A DNA stretch of 64,000 nt from Janthinobacterium sp051380735 (GTDB lineage: Bacteria > Pseudomonadota > Gammaproteobacteria > Burkholderiales > Burkholderiaceae_D): assembly GCF_051380735.1 (NCBI RefSeq), contig NZ_JBNYXQ010000011.1, positions 1-64,000 of the forward strand, read 5' to 3'. This document shows positions 15,674 to 23,028 of the stretch, one piece after another. How positions within the stretch are numbered: the stretch's first letter is position 1; each line of letters begins with the position of its first letter. The position numbers and the translations under genes were made by a program. Below the pieces are notes generated by a model, which was not told the origin of the DNA, searched no databases, and worked only from the letters and a program-made list of their open reading frames with translations.

Positions 15674-16786
15674 ATGAGGATAGGCATACCGGCCGAAACG
15701 CGGCCCGGCGAGACCCGGGTCGCGGCCACGCCCGAGACCGTCAAGAAGCTGGCGGCGAAGCACCAGATCGTCGTGCAGGCGGGGGCCGGCCTGCAGGCCT
15801 CGATTCCCGACGAGGCCTACGCCGCCGCCGGCGCGCAGATCGGCAGCGCCCAGGAAGCCTATGGCTGCGCCATCGTGCTGAAAGTGCGTGCCCCCGACGC
15901 CGCCGAACGCTCCCTGATGGCTGCCGGCACGGTGCTGATCGGCATGCTCAATCCGTTTGATGCCGACAATATCGCCGCCATGGCGACGGTGGGCCTGTCG
16001 GCCTTTGCGCTCGAAGCCGTGCCGCGCATCACGCGTGCGCAGTCGATGGACGTGCTGTCCTCGCAAGCCAATATCGCCGGCTACAAGGCGGTGCTGGTGG
16101 CGGCCAATACCTACCAGCGTTTCATGCCGATGCTGATGACGGCGGCCGGCACCGTCAAGGCGGCGCGCGTGCTGATCATGGGCGTGGGCGTGGCCGGCCT
16201 GCAGGCGATTGCCACCGCGAAGCGCCTGGGCGCCGTGATCGAAGCGTCCGACGTGCGCCCGCCCGTCAAGGAGCAGGTCGAGTCGCTGGGCGCCAAGTTC
16301 CTCGATGTGCCTTTCCTGACCGACGAGGAAAAGGAAATTGCCAAGGGTTCGGGCGGCTACGCACGCGCCATGCCGGCCGACTGGATGCGGCGCCAGGCCG
16401 AACTGGTGCATGAACGGGCGAAACTGGCCGACATCATTATCACCACCGCGCTGATACCTGGCCGCGCCGCGCCGGTGCTCATTTCCGAAGAGACGGTGAA
16501 GGCCATGAAGCCCGGTTCCGTAATCGTCGATCTGGCGGTGGAGCAGGGCGGCAACTGCCCGCTGTCCGAGCTGGGCAAGACGGTGGTGAAACATGGCGTG
16601 TATATCGTCGGCGAGCCGAACCTGGCGACCCTGGTGGCGGCCGACGCCTCGGCCCTGTATGCGCGCAACGTGCTCGATTTCCTGAAGCTCATCATCGACA
16701 AGGACGATCTCCTGCTGATCGACCGCGAGGACGAGATCATCAAGGCCAGCCTGGTGTGCACTGGCGGCGAAGTGTTACGTAAATAA
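15674..16786 (+). CDS. pntAA: NAD(P) transhydrogenase, alpha subunit part 1
   Basis: This is the soluble NAD(H)-binding subunit (domain I) of the proton-translocating transhydrogenase, which makes NADPH from NADH using the proton gradient. The 370-residue protein begins MRIGIPAETRPGETRVAATP, typical of the AlaDH/PntA family, and has the nucleotide-binding fold at about 165-200 (VLIMGVGVAGLQAIATAKRLG) followed by VIEASDVRP. E. coli fuses this with the membrane part; here the two are separate genes, as in Rhodospirillum rubrum. A TGGAGG ribosome site precedes the ATG. Confidence 0.95.
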   Translation: MRIGIPAETRPGETRVAATPETVKKLAAKHQIVVQAGAGLQASIPDEAYAAAGAQIGSAQEAYGCAIVLKVRAPDAAERSLMAAGTVLIGMLNPFDADNIAAMATVGLSAFALEAVPRITRAQSMDVLSSQANIAGYKAVLVAANTYQRFMPMLMTAAGTVKAARVLIMGVGVAGLQAIATAKRLGAVIEASDVRPPVKEQVESLGAKFLDVPFLTDEEKEIAKGSGGYARAMPADWMRRQAELVHERAKLADIIITTALIPGRAAPVLISEETVKAMKPGSVIVDLAVEQGGNCPLSELGKTVVKHGVYIVGEPNLATLVAADASALYARNVLDFLKLIIDKDDLLLIDREDEIIKASLVCTGGEVLRK

Positions 16787-16836
16787 GTTACGCAAATGCG
16801 TCAGAAAATAACCATCGACATCAGGAGAGCGGCATC

Positions 16837-17160
16837 ATGGATATCAGTCACACCATCACCAACCTAATCATCTTCGTGCTGGCCATTTACGTGGGCTACC
16901 ACGTGGTCTGGACCGTCACGCCGGCGCTGCATACGCCGCTGATGGCCGTCACCAACGCCATTTCCGCCATCATCATCGTCGGCGCCATGCTCGCTGCCGG
17001 CCTGACGCAAGGTCCGCTGGCGCAGGCGGCCGGCACCCTGGCCGTGGCGCTGGCGGCGGTCAATGTGTTCGGCGGTTTCATGGTCACCCAGCGCATGCTG
17101 GAAATGTTCCGTAAAAAAGAACCGAAGGCCAGGCCGGCGGACAAGCAAGGGGACAAATAA
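16837..17160 (+). CDS. pntAB: NAD(P) transhydrogenase, alpha subunit part 2
   Basis: The 107-residue membrane part of the split alpha subunit. It has three hydrophobic helices (about residues 8-27, 36-58 and 62-85) with the conserved TPALHTPLMAVTNAISAIIIVGA segment in the first half, and a charged C-terminal tail. It forms the membrane channel together with PntB. Its stop overlaps the pntB start (TAATG), so the two are translationally coupled. Confidence 0.95.
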   Translation: MDISHTITNLIIFVLAIYVGYHVVWTVTPALHTPLMAVTNAISAIIIVGAMLAAGLTQGPLAQAAGTLAVALAAVNVFGGFMVTQRMLEMFRKKEPKARPADKQGDK

Positions 17161-18626
17161 TGAATCACGCCATGAGCTTCGTCACCATGAATCTGGTGAC
17201 GATGATGTACCTGATCGCCTCGGTGTGCTTTATCCAGGCCCTGAAGGGACTGTCGTCGCCAGCCACGGCGCGCCGCGGCAATGCCTTCGGAATTTCCGGC
17301 ATGGCGATCGCCGCCGTCACCACCGTGGCATTGATTTTGAAACTGAAGGAACAGCAGACTGGCGGCATGGGCTTGAGCCTGGTCATTATCGGTATCGTGA
17401 CGGGCGGCGCGATCGGCGCTTATCTCGCGAAAACCGTGGAAATGACCAAGATGCCGGAACTGGTGGCGGCCATGCATTCGCTGATTGGTCTCGCGGCCGT
17501 TTGCATCGCAGTGGCGGCGGTGTCGGAACCATGGGCCTTCAATATCGCCGAACAAGGCCAGGCGCTGCCGATCGGTAACCGCTTCGAACTGTTTATCGGC
17601 ACCTTTGTCGGCGCCATCACGTTTTCCGGTTCGGTAATCGCGTTTGGCAAGCTGTCGGGCAAATACAAGTTCCGCCTGTTCCAGGGCGCGCCGGTCAGCT
17701 TCAAGGGCCAGCACCTGCTGAACCTGGTGCTGGCGCTGGTGATGGTCGGCCTGGGCCTGATGTTCTGCTTTGCCGATGGGGTACAACCGGCCTGGACGCC
17801 GTTCGTGATAATGGCCATCATCGCCTTTGCGCTGGGCGTGCTGATCATCATTCCGATCGGCGGCGCCGACATGCCGGTGGTGGTGTCGATGCTGAACAGC
17901 TACTCGGGCTGGGCGGCGGCCGGCATCGGCTTTTCGCTGAATAACTCGATGCTGATTATCGCCGGTTCCCTGGTGGGTTCCTCCGGCGCGATCCTGTCGT
18001 ACATCATGTGCAAGGCCATGAACCGCTCGTTTTTCAATGTGATCCTGGGCGGCTTCGGTGGCGATGCGCCGGCTGCAGGCGCAGCCGGCGCACAGGAACA
18101 GCGGCCCGTGAAATCGGGTTCGGCCGACGACGCCGCCTTTATCATGGGCAATGCGGAAACCGTGATCATCGTGCCCGGCTACGGCCTGGCCGTGGCGCGC
18201 GCCCAGCATTCATTGAAAGAGCTGGTGGAAAAGCTGACCCACAAGGGCGTCACCGTCAAGTATGCGATCCATCCCGTGGCCGGACGCATGCCTGGCCATA
18301 TGAACGTGCTGCTGGCCGAAGCCGAAGTGCCGTACGACCAGGTGTTCGAGATGGAAGACATCAACGGCGAATTCGGCCAGACCGACGTGGTGCTGGTGCT
18401 GGGCGCGAACGACGTCGTCAACCCGGCGGCGAAAGATCCGAAGTCGCCGATCGCCGGCATGCCTATCCTGGAAGCGTACAAAGCCAAGAGCATTATCGTC
18501 AACAAGCGCTCGATGGCCTCCGGCTATGCGGGCCTGGACAATGATCTTTTCTACCAGGCCAATACGATGATGGTGTTTGGTGACGCGAAAAAGGTCATCG
18601 AGGATATGCTCAAGGCGGTGGAGTAA
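17160..18626 (+). CDS. pntB: NAD(P) transhydrogenase, beta subunit
   Basis: The 488-residue subunit contributes membrane helices (about residues 1-275) for proton passage and the NADP(H)-binding domain III (about 310-488). Characteristic pieces are AAMHSLIGLAAV and SNNS-like membrane residues in FSLNNSMLIIAGSLVGSSGA, then VIIVPGYGLAVARAQH, GRMPGHMNVLLAEA, VLGANDVVNPAA and the terminal KRSMASGYAGLDNDLFY that holds NADP. AAGGGGA before the ATG is a strong ribosome site. A hairpin follows the stop. Confidence 0.96.
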   Translation: MNHAMSFVTMNLVTMMYLIASVCFIQALKGLSSPATARRGNAFGISGMAIAAVTTVALILKLKEQQTGGMGLSLVIIGIVTGGAIGAYLAKTVEMTKMPELVAAMHSLIGLAAVCIAVAAVSEPWAFNIAEQGQALPIGNRFELFIGTFVGAITFSGSVIAFGKLSGKYKFRLFQGAPVSFKGQHLLNLVLALVMVGLGLMFCFADGVQPAWTPFVIMAIIAFALGVLIIIPIGGADMPVVVSMLNSYSGWAAAGIGFSLNNSMLIIAGSLVGSSGAILSYIMCKAMNRSFFNVILGGFGGDAPAAGAAGAQEQRPVKSGSADDAAFIMGNAETVIIVPGYGLAVARAQHSLKELVEKLTHKGVTVKYAIHPVAGRMPGHMNVLLAEAEVPYDQVFEMEDINGEFGQTDVVLVLGANDVVNPAAKDPKSPIAGMPILEAYKAKSIIVNKRSMASGYAGLDNDLFYQANTMMVFGDAKKVIEDMLKAVE

Positions 18627-18632
18627 CTGCGG

Positions 18633-18658
18633 ACGGCCGCCGCATTAACGGCGGCCGT
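18633..18658. terminator. Strong hairpin between pntB and ubiH
   Basis: ACGGCCGCCG (18633-18642) pairs perfectly with CGGCGGCCGT (18649-18658) around a six-base loop. It sits between the convergent ends and overlaps the last codons of ubiH. Neither side has a T-run, so it may act as a barrier or RNA 3'-end stabiliser rather than a classical terminator. Confidence 0.45.
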
Positions 18659-19796
18659 ACATCATCAGTTGCGCCAGGCCTTTGCGCGCCGGGCTGACGA
18701 TATCCAATAGCCCCAGCGACAGACCCAGCGCGCTTTGCGCTGGTGACGATCCGGTAAAGATGCGCGCCATGGTGTCGGTCACGCGTACTGTGGCGTTGCG
18801 ATCAAACTGGCGCAGGTTTGCATACTGGATCAAGCCTGCGGGACTGCTGTCCTGGGCCAGCACGCGGGCCAGTACGGCGGCGTCGCGCAGGCCCAGGTTC
18901 AGGCCCTGGCCCGCCACCGGATGCAGGGTTTGCGCCGCATTGCCGATGGCCACGCTGCGCGCAGTGCCGGCCGCTTGCGCATTGAGGCCCAGCGGATAGG
19001 CCAGGCGCGCCGTTGCGTGCGTGAAATGTCCCAGCCGTCCGCCAAAGGCCTCGCCCAGGCACGCCAGGAAAGCGCTGTCGCCCTGCGACAGCAGTTGTTC
19101 CGCGCGCGTTGGTGGTACGCACCACACCAGCGCATAGCCGTCGTCCTGCGGCAGCAGCGCCAGCGGACCGTCGTCGGTAAATCGTTCGTAGGCGCGGTGC
19201 GCGATCGGCGCATTGACCTTGACCCAGGCGATGATGGCGCTCTGGCCATAGTCGCGGCTGACGGCGCGATCGGCCTGCTGGCCAAACAGGCCGCCTTCGG
19301 CCTGCACCAGCAAGCGTGCACGCAGATCGGTCACCACGCCGTCCTGTTCCAGCGGCACGGTCACGCCGTCGGCGTCTTCCATGCTGCCGGTGACCAGCGC
19401 CGGGCGCAAGGTGGTCAGCCCCAATCGCGCGCATTCGTCGGCCAGCACTGCTACCACGTCGCCATAGCGGGCCACATAGCCGAGCGCATCGACGCCATGT
19501 TCTGCGCGGTCCATCAGGCTGCGCCCGAAGCGCCCGCGCCGCGACACATGAATTTCATGGATCGGCGTGGCTGCCACCGGCCAGGCGCCTGCTTCTTCGA
19601 GGATCTGGCGGCTGCCGTAAGACAGGGCGATAGTGCGCGGGTCGCGCCTGGCCTGCTCGATCGACCTGGCGTCGAGCAGGGCGATGCCGGCCGGTTTGAT
19701 AGCGTTCGCGCCGCGCCGCACCAGCAGGGCGGCCAGCGCCATGCCGACCGGGCCGGCGCCGCAGATGGCAAGATCAAACGAAGGCGATATGGGCAT
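18645..19796 (-). CDS. ubiH: UbiH-family FAD-dependent hydroxylase
   Basis: Ubiquinone-biosynthesis flavin monooxygenase; UbiH hydroxylates 2-octaprenyl-6-methoxyphenol. The 383-residue protein has the FAD-binding GAGPVGMALAALLVRRG near the N-terminus, the middle DG-type region near residue 160-175, and GNAAQTLHPVAGQGLNLGLRD (about 290-310), the classic second FAD motif. It sits nine bases after pepP, the same pairing as E. coli pepP-ubiH, which favours UbiH over UbiI or UbiF paralogs. Substrate position cannot be proven from sequence alone. Confidence 0.85.
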   Translation of the reverse strand: MPISPSFDLAICGAGPVGMALAALLVRRGANAIKPAGIALLDARSIEQARRDPRTIALSYGSRQILEEAGAWPVAATPIHEIHVSRRGRFGRSLMDRAEHGVDALGYVARYGDVVAVLADECARLGLTTLRPALVTGSMEDADGVTVPLEQDGVVTDLRARLLVQAEGGLFGQQADRAVSRDYGQSAIIAWVKVNAPIAHRAYERFTDDGPLALLPQDDGYALVWCVPPTRAEQLLSQGDSAFLACLGEAFGGRLGHFTHATARLAYPLGLNAQAAGTARSVAIGNAAQTLHPVAGQGLNLGLRDAAVLARVLAQDSSPAGLIQYANLRQFDRNATVRVTDTMARIFTGSSPAQSALGLSLGLLDIVSPARKGLAQLMMYGRR

Positions 19797-19805
19797 GTGG
19801 CAGAT

Positions 19806-21131
19806 TCAATCCTGTGACATCAGTTGTTCGATTTCAGCCACGCTTTTCGGCGCCGTGCTGAAGCTTTCATGGCCCTGCGGCGTGACCAGCACATCATCCT
19901 CGATGCGGATACCGGTGTTCCAGAAGTGCTCCGGCACGCCGGGCGTGGGGCGCACATAGATGCCCGGTTCGACTGTCAGCACCATGCCCGCTTCCAGCAG
20001 CCGCCACGGCTTGCCCTCGGCCTGGGTATCGCGGTAGGCGCCCACATCGTGCACGTCCATTCCCAGCCAGTGGCTGGTGCCGTGCATGTAGAAAGCCATA
20101 TAGGCCTTGTCGGCGATGACATCCTGCACCCCGCCGCACTGTTGCCGGTCCAGCAGCCTCAGGTCCAGCATGCCTTGCGCCAGCACCTGCAGTGCCGCTT
20201 CGTGGATCAGGCTTTGCTGCAGGCCGGGGCGCACCATGTCAAGTGAAGCCTGCTGCGCCGCCAGCACCAGTTCATACAGTTCGCGCTGCGGTGCAGAAAA
20301 GCGCCCGTTGACGGGCCAGGTGCGCGTGATGTCCGAGGCATAGCCATCAAGTTCGCAGCCAGCATCGACCAGCAGCAGTTCGCCATCGTTCAGCACCGCG
20401 TCGTTGGCGCTGTAGTGCAGGATGCAGGCATTGGCGCCACCGGCCACGATCGGCGTATAGGCGGGAAACTGCGCGCCGCTGCGGCGAAACTCGTACAGCA
20501 GTTCCGCTTCGATCGCATATTCATGGAGACCGGGGCGGGTGGCGCGCATGGCGCGCACGTGGGCTGCGCTGGAAATCGTGGCAGCGCGCCGCATCACGTT
20601 CTGTTCTTCCGGGTCTTTCAGCAGGCGCATGGCGTCGAGCATGGCGGTAATGTCATGCGCGCTTGCCGGTGGCGTGACGCCACTGCGGGCCTTTTGTCGT
20701 ACCGTATGGCGCCACAGCTTGACTTGCACATCGAGGCTGCTGCCCATCGGGTAGTAAATCGCCGGCGCGTCAGTCAGCAGGCGCGCCATTTCCACGTCCA
20801 GTTCCTCGATGGCAAACGCGGCATCGAAGCCGAAGGCGGCGCGCGCCGCTTCCGGGCCGTGGCGAAAGCCGTCCCAGATTTCGCGCTCGGCATTTTTTTC
20901 GCGGCAAAACAATATGGCGCGTGCCGGCGCAGTGCTGCTGGCGGCCACCAGCGCCAGCACGCTGTGTGGCTCCGTAAAACCGCTCAGGTAATAAAACGCG
21001 CTGTCGTGGCGATACGGATAGTCGCAATCGCTGTTGCGCGGCACCTCGGGCGCGGTAGCGAGGATGGCCACGCTGCCTGGCGCCATCTGCGCCATCACGG
21101 CCGCGCGGCGCGCTGCATGGTTGGCCATCAT
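19806..21131 (-). CDS. pepP: Xaa-Pro aminopeptidase PepP
   Basis: Aminopeptidase P removes the N-terminal residue before proline. The 441-residue protein has an N-terminal creatinase-like domain and a C-terminal pita-bread M24 domain (about 190-430). Metal ligands are visible in LLVDAGCELDGYASDITRTWP (two Asp), HGTSHWLGMDVHD (His) and LTVEPGIYV plus GIRIEDDVLV (two Glu). ATG 21131 overlaps the murU stop; a second ATG at 21128 is adjacent. ubiH follows. Confidence 0.94.
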   Translation of the reverse strand: MMANHAARRAAVMAQMAPGSVAILATAPEVPRNSDCDYPYRHDSAFYYLSGFTEPHSVLALVAASSTAPARAILFCREKNAEREIWDGFRHGPEAARAAFGFDAAFAIEELDVEMARLLTDAPAIYYPMGSSLDVQVKLWRHTVRQKARSGVTPPASAHDITAMLDAMRLLKDPEEQNVMRRAATISSAAHVRAMRATRPGLHEYAIEAELLYEFRRSGAQFPAYTPIVAGGANACILHYSANDAVLNDGELLLVDAGCELDGYASDITRTWPVNGRFSAPQRELYELVLAAQQASLDMVRPGLQQSLIHEAALQVLAQGMLDLRLLDRQQCGGVQDVIADKAYMAFYMHGTSHWLGMDVHDVGAYRDTQAEGKPWRLLEAGMVLTVEPGIYVRPTPGVPEHFWNTGIRIEDDVLVTPQGHESFSTAPKSVAEIEQLMSQD

Positions 21132-21847
21132 GCTGCGCTTGCTCCCGCCTTGACACCGTTCAGGGCGTCGAGCTGGGCCGGCGTGCCGACATTGGTCCAC
21201 TCGCCAGGATAAACTTCGCCGCCGATGCGGCCCAGCTCGGCGTACTTGCGCAGCAAATCGCCCAGCCCCGCATGGCTGCCGGGCGCGATGCCGTCAAACA
21301 TTTCAGGCCGGTACACGCCGATATTGGCAAACGTCCATTTCGGCTGGCCCGTGTTGTTGAGCGAATACAGGGTCAGGCCGAAGTCGCCATCCGGATGGAA
21401 GTCGGGATTCGGCACCAGATAGGCCCAGGCGATATCGCGCTGGTCTTGCGGGTAAGGCGTGCCCAGAACGTCCTTGTCGGCCAGCACATCAAGCACCTGG
21501 CTGAAATCGAAATACGGGCAATAGATATCGCCGGAAATGGCCAGGAACGGCTCCTCGCCCAGCAGATGACGGGCCTGGGCGATGCCGCCGGCCGTTTCCA
21601 GCGGCGTGCTCTCTGGTGAATACGCGATGCGCGCGCCGTACTGGCTGCCGTCGCCCAGGGTTTCCTCGATTAAATGGCCCAGGTGGGAATGGTTGATGAC
21701 GATCTCGGTGATGCCGGCGCGCACCAGGTTCAGCACATGCCAGACTATCAGCGGACGGCCACGCACTTTCAGCAGCGGTTTGGGGCAGGTATCGGTGAGC
21801 GGACGCATCCGTTCACCGCGGCCTGCGGCGAAAATCATGGCTTTCAT
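21128..21847 (-). CDS. murU: N-acetylmuramate-1-phosphate uridylyltransferase MurU
   Basis: MurU makes UDP-MurNAc from MurNAc-1-phosphate and UTP in the cell-wall recycling bypass first shown in Pseudomonas putida. The 239-residue nucleotidyltransferase opens MKAMIFAAGRGERMRPLTD and has KPLLKVRGRPLI, the LETAGGIAQA loop and the metal-binding Asp in AISGDIYCP. The neighbouring kinase gene amgK lies 14 bases upstream, the diagnostic AmgK-MurU pair, which separates it from glucose-1-phosphate thymidylyltransferases. Confidence 0.9.
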   Translation of the reverse strand: MKAMIFAAGRGERMRPLTDTCPKPLLKVRGRPLIVWHVLNLVRAGITEIVINHSHLGHLIEETLGDGSQYGARIAYSPESTPLETAGGIAQARHLLGEEPFLAISGDIYCPYFDFSQVLDVLADKDVLGTPYPQDQRDIAWAYLVPNPDFHPDGDFGLTLYSLNNTGQPKWTFANIGVYRPEMFDGIAPGSHAGLGDLLRKYAELGRIGGEVYPGEWTNVGTPAQLDALNGVKAGASAA

Positions 21848-21861
21848 GGAATCTTTTCTGA

Positions 21862-22929
21862 TCAGAAGGTGTAGCCGACTTGCGGCGTTTTATTCTCTAA
21901 AGCATCGAGCAGCCGTACCAGCGGTTTGAGTTCCGTATAGCGGTTGGCGGTCTTGCGCACATAGTCGAGCACGGTGGGCAGGTCGCCCATGTACAGCGAC
22001 TTGCCGTCGCGGTAGTTCAGGCGCGCGAACAGGCCCAGAATTTTCAGGTGGCGCTGCAGCGCCGTGAATTCGAAGTCGCGGTAAAACGCATCGATATCGG
22101 GATTGACGGGCAGGCCCAGCTGCTTGGCGCGCTGCCAGTAGCGTATCACCCAGTCGAGCACCAGTTCTTCATCCCACTGTATATACGCGTCTCGCAGCAG
22201 CGAGGCGATATCGTAGGTGATGGGGCCGTACACGGCGTCCTGGAAGTCGAGGATGCCGGGATTGGGCAGGGAACCGTCGTTGACATGCATCAGGTTGCGC
22301 GAATGGTAGTCGCGGTGCATGAAGACTTGTTGCTGCGACAAGATATTCGCCGTGATGGCCTCGAACACCTTGTTCAGCTGGGTTTCCTGCACATCGGTCA
22401 GGGTGGCGCCCAGGTGCTTGCCGATAAACCATTCCGGGAACAGATTCATTTCGCGCAAAATAAAGGCGCGGTCGAATTCGGCCAACACGCCCGGCTCGCT
22501 GGCCTGCTGGATTTTCATCAGCGACTCCAGCGCTTCGGCGTACAGCACGGCCGCGTTATCGTGGTTCAGCGCATCGAGATAGGTGGTGGTGCCCAGGTCC
22601 GACAGCAGCAGGAAGCCGTTGTCGATATCTTGCGCGACGATCTCGGGCACTGACACGCCGGCGTTTTTCAGCAGACTGGCTACCTTGACGAAAGCGGGCA
22701 CGTTTTCGCGCTCGGGTGGCGCATCCATGGCGATCAGAGTACTGCCGTGCACGTTGGCGGCGCCTGGCAAGACGTCAAGCCGGTAGTAGCGGCGGAAGCT
22801 CGCATCGCTGGAAGCAGGGCGGGCCGAATCGGCGGCGACGAGGTTCAGCGTGGTCAACCAGGCTTTCAACAGGGTCAGGCGAGCGTCGGCCGGTGCCGGC
22901 GCGGTGGTGGAATTGGAAGAGAATGACAT
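21862..22929 (-). CDS. amgK: N-acetylmuramate/N-acetylglucosamine kinase AmgK
   Basis: AmgK phosphorylates the anomeric carbon of MurNAc or GlcNAc so MurU can act; the pathway bypasses de novo UDP-MurNAc synthesis and lowers sensitivity to fosfomycin. This 355-residue aminoglycoside-phosphotransferase-fold protein shows SDASFRRYYRL at the N-lobe, the catalytic loop FMHRDYHSRNLM and the metal Asp in GILDFQDAVYGPITYD. ATG 22929 is chosen over an upstream in-frame ATG at 22986 because the longer form would run into the divergent lptD promoter. Confidence 0.9.
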   Translation of the reverse strand: MSFSSNSTTAPAPADARLTLLKAWLTTLNLVAADSARPASSDASFRRYYRLDVLPGAANVHGSTLIAMDAPPERENVPAFVKVASLLKNAGVSVPEIVAQDIDNGFLLLSDLGTTTYLDALNHDNAAVLYAEALESLMKIQQASEPGVLAEFDRAFILREMNLFPEWFIGKHLGATLTDVQETQLNKVFEAITANILSQQQVFMHRDYHSRNLMHVNDGSLPNPGILDFQDAVYGPITYDIASLLRDAYIQWDEELVLDWVIRYWQRAKQLGLPVNPDIDAFYRDFEFTALQRHLKILGLFARLNYRDGKSLYMGDLPTVLDYVRKTANRYTELKPLVRLLDALENKTPQVGYTF

Positions 22930-23028
22930 TAAGCGGCCTGTGGAATCGGGTTGATCGTGCGGATTCCCATATAATAAGGGATTCAAATCAAAAAATCGCC
23001 TGTCAATGGTGCTTGCCCCTTCGAATTC

